Position numbers and translations under genes: made by a program. From NCBI GenBank assembly GCA_963921795.1, contig OY997641.1, forward strand, positions 23,652,033 to 23,716,032: a stretch of DNA of 64,000 bases, given 5' to 3'. Source of the stretch: Nannobrachium achirus (Eukaryota; Chordata; Actinopteri; Myctophiformes; Myctophidae). The notes below the pieces were generated by a model. The model saw only the letters and a program-made list of their open reading frames with translations. It searched no databases and was not told the DNA's origin. Below are positions 52,147-63,644 of this stretch, piece by piece; positions within the stretch are counted from its first letter, which is position 1, and each line of letters opens with the position of its first letter.

Positions 52147-52680
52147 CAGGGACGTGCTGGCCATTGGGAAAAGCGGGACAACTCCCGAACGGCCGGTTCA
52201 TTCCCGGCCGTTCCAGGCCGGCCATTAGGAAAAAATTTAATGTCTGCCTTTGTTCCACTTTGGGGGCTGGACGGCCAACAAAGTAAATCGTCACTGTCAG
52301 GCAGAAACCTCGTATCTCCACGTTTCAAATGTATAAATTTTTTCGCAAAGCAAAGCCCTGCTTCATCATACAAGGCCGTTGCACAAAAGTAGTGAAAACA
52401 GCTGATCTACAAGCACACAACGCCTCGCGGTGCGAGGCATTGTGTGCTTGTAAATCGGCTGTTTTCACTAGTTTAAATCATTTTTTTAAATGATGAATAC
52501 AAATCAAACGGTTTTGGACATACAAGGTTTCCACCCGACTGGCTTGTCACTTGTCATGATCTGAAATGGCAAATCTTTGAGCAGCAGCAGCGCTCAAAGA
52601 TAGATCTCTCTCCATAGCGCGCAATGAGGGCCTCTCCAACTCTTTTTCCCGGGCTGAATCAGGGGCCCAGCACGTCCCTG
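52147..52680. mobile_element. hAT-type element with perfect 8-bp target duplication, carrying a family D insert
   Basis: Flanks are TCACACAA on both sides (52139-52146 and 52681-52688). The inverted ends are CAGGGACGTGCTGG and CCAGCACGTCCCTG, a perfect 14-base match. Bases about 52289-52540 are a family D element (CGTCACTGTCAGGCAGAAAC to GGTTTCCACCCGAC) with the full hairpin at 52395-52466. Confidence 0.92.
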
Positions 52681-52688
52681 TCACACAA

Positions 52689-54474
52689 GGTATTGACTGT
52701 CACACTTTCCAAGGCAAACAGGCTCCTTTTCAAACCTGCAGTATACAGCAGTGCTTCCCAAAGAGAGGGAATCACATATTTCAAAAATATATATTTTATA
52801 TATATATTCTTTTTATTTATAATATTTAATAGGTAGATTAAATGGTTAATTCATAATGTATCTTTGTACGTTTGGGTCCTGGGGAGACACCACATTTCTG
52901 TTTTGGGTCTCGAGCTGAAACATTGGGGAACCTCGAGGTCTCTGGCATACAGTACAGTATAAGGGACCCAGCAAAACATCATGTCACTAACACTGTGAGA
53001 GTAAACATTGAATTACATAGTAGATTGTTTATGTCAAGAGAGCCATTAAGATGTGCCTGGAGAATACAGTATATCTTATGGCTCTCCATGCCATAACAAC
53101 ATGAGGGTGTGAGTCATAATAACATGACTCACGCCCTCTGCTTACTCTAGGTCTGCTGGCTGGCCGATGTGTTGGAATTACATACACTAATGCCTCATTC
53201 ACATACGGAAAAGCCAAGCTAATGGTTTGCTTGGTAATTCAATGTATTCTCTATGCAAACCAGCTTTTAAAATTTCCAAGCTGGAAAAAAAAGCTTGGAA
53301 ATTTTTAAAGCTGGTTTGCATAGAGAATACATTGAATTAGCAAGCAAACCATTAGCTTGGCTTCTCTCAGTGTGAATGCAGCATTATGCTACAACTGCTC
53401 ATAATCCATATACTGTACGGTATGTGTTGTGGGGCATCTCCGCAGCTTCTGTCACAACTAATTCACCAACTTACTGTAGTCTAAATCCTTCTCACTAAGC
53501 AGATTTTCCCATGAAGAAACTAATCCTCATGTTTGATGTTTCCCGTTGTTGTCTTTGTCATTGATATCCACTTACTGTGTAATGATTTACAGTAGCACGA
53601 GATAGATTACATTCTGTGTCAGGCCTTTCATTAACTGAGCATCCGGTAAATGCTGTTAATGCAAGGCTTATGTTTTGAATAGTTTATTGTAAAGAGAATT
53701 ATCTGTCCCAGATTGAATCTATATCCAAACATAAATCTGAGTCCACGCCATCGGCATGTGCTGTTAACTCACTGACCAAGCGTTACCTCCAGAACCACTT
53801 CTTCATCCATAAATGCTTTGTTTGAAAGCTGTGTTAAACTGCAGGCTTGTCTGTTGTCTATGTTGGAACCATTTACTGTGGGATGTAAGGTGACATTCAC
53901 ACAGGCACCTTTTATGACGATTAAAACGAATCCTATAACGTATTGTTGGAAAATACACAACGGTTGGGCATGTGTGAAGACGCATCCGTATTCTTTTTCG
54001 AATAAAAGAAACGAATGCAAATCCACAAAAAAATGGTGGTTTCGATGCGCTACCGCAAACGCTTCCCTGTTGGTGTGAATCCATCCGTCTCAAATACAGG
54101 CAATGAAACATTGTGGTAGGCTATATAGAGCCATGTGCGGGTTAAATCCATAGTTATTTATAAAAGGTTAAATCCCCCCGTCTGTTCTCATTAGATTTCT
54201 GACGATTCTGGCCGCCTCCTCCCCTCATTGATTTCTGATCACCGCTCCCTCGATCGCACATAGTGTATTATTTGTGAGGAGTTGTTGCTCACAGTTAGAT
54301 AAAAGGAAAGTGCCACTGGAGTCACTTGTATAGCTGTATATCATATATAGGCTATAATATAATATAGGCCGATAGCCCTTGCTCGCGCGCGCGGCTCTGT
54401 GCCAAATCGTGTCCAAATGGAGACGCTTTCATGCGCGGAGCGCAAAGAGGGAGCCAGCGGAGGACAAGACGAGG

Positions 54475-54477
<3 letters not shown>
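52689..54477. other. Intergenic DNA: no gene seen, one foldback
   Basis: 53188-53386 is a foldback: TAATGCCTCATTCACA opposes TGTGAATGCAGCATTA, and long inner arms around AAGCCAAGCTAATGGTTTGC pair with GCAAACCATTAGCTTGGCTT. Nothing else was recognised. Confidence 0.65.

Positions 54478-54513
<36 letters not shown>
54478..54513. repeat. (AG)n microsatellite
   Basis: About 36 bases of AG in a GC-rich neighbourhood (54370-54680). Confidence 0.95.
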
Positions 54514-54515
<2 letters not shown>

Positions 54516-56415
54516 GTTGACGCTCTACTCTTCGTAGATATTCATATCTTGCTAATGTATTTGCTGTCTGGTTTATTGCTGGTAGATTTTGCGAGTCCCT
54601 CCGGCCGCCGCTGGTTTTATTTTTTGATCGCCCGTTTATACGACCGTCGACCGCAGATAAATATTTGTGGGGGTCCTGACTCCTGCGGTTACATTGTGAG
54701 TTGAACTTGAAGAATTAATAAACACAGGGAGATGGAGGAGGCATTATTATGCAGCTTGGATACATACATGTCCCGTGGACAGACGTGGACTCAGTGATTC
54801 CTTGTTTCGGATGACAAAGTGCAGTGCGAGCGCAAACGTATCAATTAAATATGCAAGAATGTAGCAACTTCACCCCTCCCATTCGCAAGACTAAACCGAA
54901 TTATATTATGAGAATGTGGCCTAAGTCATACAGGGAACATGGATAATATCCAGATGCATGTCAGGCTGGTACCCAGTGATGTAGCTGCTCATGAAACTGT
55001 CGAAGAGCACAAATCCTTAAATAAAAACCTGAGCTCTCGATTTAATGAAAAGTTTAGTAAGAAAGAGAAATAATATTATAGTTGGCATGACAGTATATTT
55101 GATTGCAGTCATTGCACAGCTTCATTTGGTATGGAGCATCAACATTGCCTTGTAGACTTTGTAATTAGAGCACGGATCTTAAGATAAACAGTTCCCCACA
55201 TTTTTACAGAAGTGATCTAACAATTTTCATAATGGGAAAGATGGATCTGAAAATGTGACTGTTAAATGAACCCCCATCCTCTGCCTTTCAATGTTTATTG
55301 TCACTTGGGCATTCATTTGTTTCTTTCTAGGCCCCTGGCTCTGTTCAGTTTGATTAATTCTTCATTGCGCAGGATATAAAGACATGATTAAAATTATATA
55401 ACATTCTCTATAATAATTAAGTGTGGGTGATAGCTATACCTACCAAATATGGTTTTATATAAAGCCAATCAAAGCTCAGAGCTTTGAGATTCAAGGTCGG
55501 GAAATGGCCACTTATTTGGACAGGAGCGTACTGACAAGCTAGATCAGCTATTTTCAAGTAGCCAATGTTTAAATATTGACAGATTTAATAGGGACACAAT
55601 TAGTCATTGGTCATGAAAGTGGCCGATCAATCTGCAGTGTTTTTCTTTGCTTCCTAGATAGATGCACAATGAGCGGCCTGCACCACTCCAAAAGAACAGA
55701 CTTACAAGCTATCAACGCACTACGTCATGGCTTGTTGACAGCTTATACATCTGTTATTTTGGACACATTTATGGAGACAGCAGTGCATCAAGCCGACCGA
55801 CATTTCATTGAATTATTCTGCTTGTGTTATTGAATAACACAAGCAGATTGCTGTAATTTAAAGTTCTGAACAACCAGCAATGTGCGAGTGATAATTCTCT
55901 GTATCAATACAATTTTATTTCAAGGCAATTTGCTGCTCTTCCATGCGGAGAGAGGGAAAGGATTGAGAGGGAAAGGATTGAGGATTTAGGAGATCCAGGA
56001 TCCTAAATCCACAATTAAAGGGTTGTGTGTCTTCTCTTAAAGGCAATGGTATCTGGCACGGATTGGTTTGATTGTTGTAACGCCTAAACCACACCTATGC
56101 ATAATGTAACAGGTAACGCAGGTGTTTTTAGGGATTTAGCAGGTCCCCAGAATAGCAACTTCTGCGTCTTCTTCTTTCGTGTATCATCATCCTTGATGAT
56201 TGGTTGGCGACATTTTATTTCACAAGATTTCTTGTTACTTAGGGGAGGGCATGGGGCTGGCTGTCATCTTCTCCCACTAACTTCTGCGTGGGAACACCCC
56301 TACCCCCAAATTTAGGAAATAGCATTTTCTAAACCCTAATCGGCAAAATAGAGCCCATAGTTTACTGAGGTTTAGGGTTAGGTAAGGTTTAAGCATAGTT
56401 TTACTGAGGTTAGGG
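54514..56415. other. Intergenic DNA: no gene seen
   Basis: A degenerate hairpin arm pair is seen at 55536-55556 and 55700-55760. A GGTTAGG-type stretch precedes the next element. Confidence 0.4.
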
Positions 56416-56909
56416 TTAAAAGGATCCCTGGCCAATACGTCAAATATGCCTTACATTATAATTGTCCTCTATAACTACAATGTAAAATTAAAAACACCTT
56501 AAATAGTTTATTTCTTCTAGAAATAGCTAATCTCTCACTCAACATGGGAAATGCCTGTCGCAAGTTGATGATGTCATAAATGTCATGTGTGATCAATCCC
56601 CATGGAATTTATGGCATGCATGTGAAAATGAAAACACACTAACTCATCTGAAATATTGATTTGATGCTCATATTAACCATAGGAAGTATTAAGTTTGTTT
56701 TTATTTTCACATGCATGCCATAAATTCCATAGGGATAGATCACACATGACATCATCAACTTGCGACAGGCATTTCCCCTATTGAGTGAAAGATTAGCTAT
56801 TTCTAGAAGAAAAAAAATAATTGAGGTTTTTTAATTTTACATTGTAGTTATAGAGGACAATTATAATGTATTAAGGCATATTTGTCGTATTAGCCAGGGA
56901 TCCCTTTAA
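56416..56909. mobile_element. Palindromic element flanked by TTAA
   Basis: Arms TTAAAAGGATCCCTGGCCAA and AGCCAGGGATCCCTTTAA are inverted; about 220 bases of each arm pair (for example CAAGTTGATGATGTCAT with ATGACATCATCAACTTG). The centre is about 60 bases and AT-rich. Confidence 0.85.
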
Positions 56910-56939
56910 GGTTAGATTTAGGCATAGTTGCAAAAACAA

Positions 56940-57700
56940 CTAGAAGCAGTGCTCTTCCGAGCACAGGTCTCCACCAGGTCAGGCATGTAATGTGTTTTAC
57001 ATAAGTCGGCCTCCTGATGGCGCTATAAAAGGCTGATGTAAAAAATGCAGGGAAAAGGTTTTACCTTGGCCTCTAAGGAGTGCGCATACAAAGTTTGACA
57101 CTAATCGGTGGAGTTATAGGTGAAAACATGAATCGGCCTGTTATAGCGCCACCATGAGGCTGATTTGATTTTTCTTAAGTGGCATTTATTCCTCTGCCTA
57201 TTGGGAATGTGCATGCACAATTTCACCAAAATCGCACACTGCGTTCAGGATTTCAGGCATTTTATTCAAAACTGACCAATCCTGCAAACTTTGAAAGCCA
57301 GTTTTAGCCAATCAGGATGGAATATGGAAAATCTGACACATCCATGTCGATCACATGACTGTAGAGATACTGTCTACTGATTTACGTTATTTTTGGACAA
57401 AATCTGTAGGAGTACTGGCAAAAGTTAGTTTTGCAAAAGTCGGCCTCCTGGTGGCGCTAGAACAGGCCCATGTGAAATATTTGGGGCAGAGGTTCTGAAT
57501 TGGTGTCGAGGGAGTGTGTGTGCACAGTTTGGCAGCGACCGGGCCAACGGCGCCGGAGATTAGCTGGTAACGGACAAACGGACGGACGCACGGACGGACG
57601 GACGCACGGACGGACGGACGCACGGACGGACGGACGGACGCACGGACGGACGGACGGAGGGGAAAACATACTCTCCCTCAGCCTTCGGCTGGTGGAGACA
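56940..57700 (+). mobile_element. Family B repeat with (ACGG)n array, uninterrupted copy
   Basis: It begins AGCAGTGCTCTTCCGAGCAC and runs through TTATAGCGCCACCATGAGGC to an (ACGG/ACGC)n array (about 57575-57658) and GGAAAACATACTCTCCCTCA. It serves as the unbroken reference for the copy split at 16045. Confidence 0.7.
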
Positions 57701-58384
57701 ATAACTATCAGTCACAGTGACTACTGGCCAATCACAGCGGGTCTCCAGCGGTGGTATCCATAAGCACGGGGTGGGTGGTTGCGCATGCAGTGTCAGGGTG
57801 TCAAGGAAGCAAATATCACCAATTACATTTCCACTCCACTCCTTTGTGATGAATACAAGTGTATCTTTTCTGCGATATTGTTGAATGAATAATGATTCTT
57901 CATGTTAAGAAAGGGCTAAAACAATTAGTACTGCCCCCTCCCCCAACATCTGCACCATGGGTCTGCTTGAAATGTACTGCTTTTCACCAGTGCACAGTTT
58001 ATTTTTGTATGCAACACTTTATTGACATAATTTATTACACTGTTTGTCTGGTCCGGGCCCCACCAGGGGTCCAAATGGATCCTTACGGGTCTGTAACTGA
58101 GAGTGTACAAATGTAACAATTTTCTTTGGGACTCCAATCTACGGGGTAGGACAGGTTCCAATGTACGCTCTCAGAGTTACAGACCTGTAGGGGTCCATTT
58201 GGTCCATTTGGTCCCCAGCATTGATGTTGAGATCCAGTGTTTAATTATAGTCACATGTACAATTATTGAGTTTAACTGAAACCTTTGGAGGCAGATATGG
58301 TGAGTAGTATTGAATGATCTTACAACACAAAAATATACATCTGTGTTTAACCAGTCAAACCCCATGAAACATCTGCACAGTACA
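57701..58384. other. Intergenic DNA: no gene seen
   Basis: The segments 58050-58115 and 58160-58210 form a short inverted pair (GTAACTGAGAGTGTACAAATG near GTACGCTCTCAGAGTTACAG), perhaps another small foldback. Confidence 0.4.
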
Positions 58385-58769
58385 TGTGGCGGAGAGAGTC
58401 GCAGCTCCAGCCTGAAGCCTCAAAAGTCTAGTATCTGCCCTCGTGCCATAAGGATATCCCTTTGGAGTGATGGTTAAGATATTGGACTTTCACGCGGGAG
58501 ACCCAGGTTCGAAGCCGAGTGGGGAGGTTTGGATCACCTCCGTTACATTGGTGCCGTGACCCGGATCCGGGCTTCCCTGTAGGAGGAAGTCAAAGGGGGG
58601 TGAGTGTGGCGGAGAGAGTCGCAGCCCCAGCCTGAAGCCTCAAAAAAGTGTAGTATGTGCCCTCGTTCCATAAGGATATCCCTCTGGAGTGATGGTTAAG
58701 ATATTGGACTTTCACGCGGGAGACCCGGGTTCGAAGCCGAGTGGGGAGTTTTGGAACACCTCCGTTACA
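58385..58769 (+). mobile_element. TRIM-like mini LTR element with tRNA-like promoter in its LTRs
   Basis: Two direct repeats of 163 and 165 bases (58385-58547, 58605-58769) both begin TGTGGCGGAGAGAGTCGCAG and end CACCTCCGTTACA, so they have TG...CA ends. The 57-base interior starts TTGGTGCCGTGACCCGGATC, which looks like a retroelement primer binding site, and ends CAAAGGGGGGTGAG, which looks like a polypurine tract abutting the second repeat. Each repeat contains GATGGTTAAGATATTGGACT and CACGCGGGAGACC with GGTTCGAAGCC, i.e. tRNA-like A and B boxes. The repeats differ at roughly ten places. No clear target duplication was found (flanks GTACA and CATAC). A chance tandem of tRNA-derived SINEs is the alternative. 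Confidence 0.7.
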
Positions 58770-58835
58770 CATACAACACACATTCATGTTAAGTTAACGT
58801 AACGTCTGATGAAGCCACACAATAAAAAACATTGG

Positions 58836-58895
58836 TGCGACCGTCAGGTCGCAGTTAGTATCAAAATGTCCACCCTCATGTCTGTCCGTTAGCCA
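58836..58895 (+). mobile_element. Family A terminus fragment
   Basis: GCGACCGTCAGGTCGCAGTTAG followed by TATCAAAATGTCCACC is the left end of family A; the remainder is absent. Confidence 0.6.
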
Positions 58896-58928
58896 TTAGG
58901 GTGTTTTACTTGTGTTCATTTCACTCTG

Positions 58929-59123
58929 GCCCCTTTTCCACCAAAATAACTTTGGTTCTAGAACTGGTTCCGTTCTAGATGCTTGGAACCTTGGGTGGTG
59001 CTTTCACGGAACCGGCGTCCATTTTTTGGTTCCAGTTCCGAACCAACTTTTAGGGTTTGAACTAATTCATTTTCAGTGGCAACACTCTGAACTTAACTGG
59101 TTTAACCCTGGTGGAAAAGGGGC
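58929..59123. mobile_element. Miniature inverted-repeat element (GCCCCTTTTCCACCA ends)
   Basis: The ends GGCCCCTTTTCCACCA and TGGTGGAAAAGGGGC are inverted copies; the interior contains GGTTCTAGAACTGGTTCC and GGTTCCAGTTCCGAACC palindromes. A common type of miniature element in fish. Confidence 0.75.
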
Positions 59124-59452
59124 ATCTGAGTAGCCTGCTTCCAGACCATAGACCCTGCCCACTCTCAGAGTGGACTGTTTCTCTGGTCTGGAGCTGAGTA
59201 CAGAATCGGCAGTTTAGCAGCCAAAAACTGCGGCTGATCCAATGAGCGCAGGGGGTGGGGGCGGGTTTAACGAATATCCAATCCGTGCAGCAGTTGAAAC
59301 GATTCAAACAAAGTTCACACACACAGGCAGGCTGAGGCAGGCACACACACACGGGTCCGCATCAGAGTTCCGACGGTCCGGTATTCCGACACTAAAACTA
59401 TAACCCTAACTCTACCCCCAACCCTAAACCTAACCTCAGTAAACCTTACCTC

Positions 59453-59560
59453 AGTAACTAACCTGCCGACGCTAAGTAACTAACCTGCCTTACGCTAAGT
59501 AACTAACCTGCCTTACGCTAAGTAACTAACCTGCCGACGCTAAGTAACTAACCTGCCGAC
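59453..59560. repeat. 22-23-bp tandem repeat
   Basis: Five units of AGTAACTAACCTGCC followed by GACGCTA or TTACGCTA. It follows an AACCCTAAC-rich stretch (59400-59450). Confidence 0.85.
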
Positions 59561-62111
59561 CATGTCGGAACAGCGGATAGTCGGGATAGTGAGCGCTTCC
59601 CCACACACACGCGCGCGCTCTGATTTCACCAAGCTGTTAATGTTGATTACATGTTTCTGGTTGCAGTTCTGTGTGGAAGCAGTCACTGGCACAGACAGAG
59701 ACACACACACAATCACACACACACACACGCCGCGACCGTGCGTCGCGTTCACCGTGCGCCGCGATCACTGTGCGTCGCGATCACTCGCGCGCGGTCGCGT
59801 GCGTGCATGCTCGCAAAAAAGTCCCTCCCCCGTAAATCGCTCAGAATAGGGCAGTTTCAGACTAAAGCGTGAGCTGAGTCTGAAATCAGGCTAGGCTCTG
59901 AGTGTAATAATTTACTCAAATGGACATGTCCAGCTTTACAATCTTAGAGGAATTTATTATGCAGATGGCTCCATTGTGTTTTTCTATGATGCATTTTACA
60001 CATGGCATGCAATAGAAAGCATACAGTTAGAAGCTGAGGAAAAAATAATGTCTACAGTGGCAAAAATTGTATAAAGCGGATGAATTCAACATTCATTTAA
60101 GATAACAAGAAAAAACACATAAGCGGAATGTTCACAGCGGCCAATGACAGATTATGTCATTAAACTGTATCTGGCAGTTGTCTGAAGATGGTTCAGTAAT
60201 GTATGCAGCATGGCTGCATGCTGAGAATGTAAAAAGGATTTCCTGCAGTGACATCTGTAATGCAAAAACACCACCAATATAAAATCCTATTGCCAGCTTT
60301 TTCATCTGACAATGAAAGTGTGTTGAATTATCTAGGGCAGGGGTGGGCACTGGGCAACCACTTCTTTTTGATCTACCAGGTGATCAAACTGGGCTATTGA
60401 GGGGATCAATTGAGTATTATTAATACATTATTGACTTATTCTATGCTTGTATTGGTGCAACTGGGTGATCCTGACAGCCATGGTAAACTGCTACTGTAAG
60501 TGATCATGTACTAGATAGCAGATGGTTGTTTAAATGTAAAGGATTCTGTTTTATGTACATTTGCCTCTTTTTAAGTTCTGTTCTAGCCACCTGGCGTCCA
60601 TATTTTTGGGCATATCATCTTTCAAAAAACTAAGAAATAAGATTTAAAAAAAACTAAATGTAAAAAAACTGTGAAAATGTCAGAAGCTCACAACACATTT
60701 TGGTGCTACATGGAAGCTTGTACAACATCTATTTTCACAATTCTTCATACAATGATACAGTAGGGCATAAGTGGTTAAAACGTGAGAACAAATTGCATGC
60801 AATGGCCACTATAGAAGCTAGATATGAAAAGGAGATTTCTTTAATGGCCTTTGTACATGCTTTGGCATGACTACACATGATGGCATTTACACTCATCTTC
60901 ACTGAGGTCACATATGATGTTAAAGTGTTTCATAAATAGTGATGCACAAAACTTTATGTAACACCGTTCTTTTATGTACAACATACAGTAAGACTAAGAA
61001 AACGACAATAAATCACGCACATCCGCTCACTAAAAACCAGGTGCCGGGCCAAGATCAGAATTCTTAACATAAGACTAACACATGTAACAAAAGTGCTATA
61101 ATCATCAATTGTAGGATTGAGCATGATTCACACTCCAGAACATAGAGATTACATTAGCACATTCTAGGAAATTATGTGAATACATTTGATCCGTCTTCTG
61201 GTGTATTATTATCACATGGGAATCTTCCTCTGTAAATTTGCACTTTGCAAGGAGCTGAATTTTATTGGAAAGGAAATTGCTATTAATAATAACTGGTGGT
61301 CGTGGTGGACCTGGAATTATGATGAGATGACGAATAGTGAACAATGGCATTGATGGTAAAGTCATAAGACAAGCAATTAATTCACATAATGCTACTGTAA
61401 TTGGATTCATTTCATAATGCTCTCTTGCGACCTAGTCAGTACTCTCGGGTTAATAAATATAGTGTGAAGGACAATTCTCTGAAAGCACTGATGCTACTCT
61501 CATGATACATTTTGAAAAGCTCTGATACATTTTGAAATAAAAACAAAGAAACAAACAAACAAAAGAAGACAAACAGTTTGTGCCAAATTTGTAAAATAAT
61601 AGGCCTACGGTCTGTTATTGAATGAATACTATACAATAGGCCTACTATACCAACACTTATCCGGATTTGCATTAGACTTGATGTTTAACCACTTGAACCC
61701 CATGCAGCGTCCCTATTCTGGATCGACATTAGCCAAAAATAGCAGATCTACAAGCTCACAACGTGTCGCAAGAGATTTGGTGTAGATGGAAAAAGAACAC
61801 ACCTCAATGCAACTCAGGTCCATTTTACTGTGTACAATTATAGGGGGTCTAAAAGTGTTTAAACTGAAGTCATATAAATTCCTAAACAATAATGAAATAT
61901 TCTGCGGCATGCATCCCTGGACATCCCTGGTGTCACGGTGCCCTATGATGCCCACGGCACCCACTTTGAGAAACCCTGACTTACAGTGTCTTCAGGTGAC
62001 GGCTGAGAAAATCCTCATGTGGTGGTGGGCTGTTAGATGGCTATGGTGCACGGGTAGACCATGATGTTGCTGTTTGCTGCTCTCCAGTTAGTGAGGCCAC
62101 TTTAGAGTACA
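59561..62111. other. Intergenic DNA: no gene seen, two hairpin copies
   Basis: A divergent hairpin lies at about 60674-60742 (GAAAATGTCAGAAGCTCAC ... GGAAGCTTGTACAACATCTATTTTC). One arm lies at about 61737-61765. The segment 59132-59893 has weakly inverted ends (AGCCTGCTTCCAGACC and GTCTGAAATCAGGCTAGG). Confidence 0.45.
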
Positions 62112-62119
62112 GTCACAGG

Positions 62120-62629
62120 CAGGGGTGTCGCACCAAGTTCTGGGCCCTGGGTACAAGGATTCACTGCGGGCCCCCCATGAATGTTCTTCATAGGGGGAGG
62201 GGGTTTAACCCATTTAGACTGCATGGGAACGCATTATTACGCATCATTTTGTGCTTTAACTATTGAAAAATAGCAGATCTACAAGATCGCAGCGTGGCAC
62301 CGAGTGCTGTGCTGCGAGCTTGTAGATCTGCTTCTTTTTTGAATATTTCAAATCCTCCTAAGGTTTTTTGAAAAACCTATGTTTCTATGTCAGTGGTACT
62401 CAAATCATTTCATGTGAAGGACCCCCAAAATGATATGTATTTGATTTGTTCCCTTAAAAAATACATATATTCAAAGATTTGCACACATTTTCATGACTTT
62501 TCAAAAATAGCAGATCTACAAGCTCACGTCGGTGCCAAGCTCGTGTCGGTGCAGCGCTGCGAGCTTGTGGATCTGCACCTTGGGCCCTAGTAACTCAGTT
62601 CCACTCTTCCCCCGCTTGTGACGCCCCTG
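62120..62629. mobile_element. hAT-type element with perfect 8-bp target duplication beside the receptor stop codon
   Basis: The flanks are GTCACAGG on both sides (62112-62119 and 62630-62637). The inverted ends are CAGGGGTGTCGCACCAAG and CTTGTGACGCCCCTG. It holds two hairpin copies (about 62267-62338 and 62504-62577). Its right edge is 17 bases past the receptor stop codon, so it lies in the 3' untranslated region of that gene if transcribed. Confidence 0.92.
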
Positions 62630-62646
62630 GTCACAGGCAGCACATT

Positions 62647-63644
62647 TCAGAGTAGTTCCCTGGATGACGGGGACTGATGAGACACATCTGTTGCCGTCCT
62701 CAGAGTCATACCATCAGCCATGACCTCCGGTTCCACCCGGAACACCCGGGGTGTTTGCCGAATCGCTACGATGAACTGTCTCTTAAAGGTCTCACTCAAC
62801 ACGATGTAGAGGAATGGGTTAATGCAGCTGTTGGCGTAGCCCATGCTAATGGCAATATTGTAAGCGTACAGGAAAGCAAACGACGGCCGCTCGATACCTA
62901 GGTGTGCCAGCTGCAGGATGTAATAGGGAGCCCAGCAGATGAAAAAGGCCAGGCATATAGCCACCGCCATGCGGGTCACCTTGCGTGTACGTGTCCTCAG
63001 ACTGCGCTGAGGCAGGGGGGCCACTGTGGCTGACATGTTCTGTAGGATTTTGGTGAAGCCCACGCAGATGACCACCAGAGGCAGAGCAAAGGCCAAGAAG
63101 AACTGGTAGAGGGTGAACCAGTATTTGTCCGTGGTGGGATGGGGCAGCAGCAGGGCGCAGCTGACAGAACCGTCCTGGAGGGGCATGAGACCAGCGTACA
63201 TCCATACCGGGGTGATGGACACCAGAGAAAACAGCCACACCAGTGCCACCGCTATCTCTGCCATGAGGGGGGTTCGAACATGGTTGAAGCGTATGGGGTG
63301 GACTGTTGCCAGGTAGCGGTCAAATGTCATGACAGTGAGAATGTACGTGCTGACGATCTGACTGTTGGAATCGAGCGCGGTGATGACGGTGCACATTGTA
63401 CCACCGAAGCACCAGGAGCCATTGCCCACGAGCTGGTGGATGAGGAAGGGCATGCCGAGGAGGAAGAGGAGGTCCACGATGGATAAACTGAAGATGAAGA
63501 TGTCAGGTGCTGTCTGCTGTGCCCAGAACTTGGTCTTCTTGACGATGGTGTAGATGACGATGCAGTTTCCAATTATCCCAAAGACGCAGATGACGCCAAA
63601 GATGCTCGGCATGAGCACATTATCATAGGACTGGTGGACAGTTT
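62647..63644 (-). CDS. mchr1: Melanin-concentrating hormone receptor 1-like GPCR, main coding exon
   Basis: This is a class A G-protein-coupled receptor for melanin-concentrating hormone, expected in the plasma membrane of neurons. The frame from ATG at 63687 gives 346 residues with seven hydrophobic segments. Visible landmarks (that numbering): N41 in IIGN, D72 in VDLLFLLGMP, C99 and C177 for the disulfide, D106 in ITALDSNSQ (the ligand-contacting Asp of MCH receptors), DRY at 123-125, CWAPYY at 251-256 and NPFLY at 290-294. ITPVWMYA, YWFTLYQFFLAFALP and ISMGYANSCINPF closely match human MCHR1. The first 14 residues are probably intron: CCTTTAATTCATCTCCACCAG before AAACTGTCCACC is a good acceptor, so I place the exon 5' end at 63644 (phase 1) with an N-terminal exon beyond the window. 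A single-exon start at 63687 is the alternative. Fish have more than one mchr1 copy; I cannot tell which this is. Confidence 0.92.

Noticed and set aside
57567-57669. Frames with Val-Arg-Pro-Ser repeats
   Set aside because: They come from the (ACGG)n array of family B; the frames at 1803-2098 have the same origin in family A.
59400-59450. Telomere-like AACCCTAAC tract
   Set aside because: Short and irregular, followed by an unrelated 22-base tandem; similar stretches at 14810 and 56370 show it is a dispersed sequence type.
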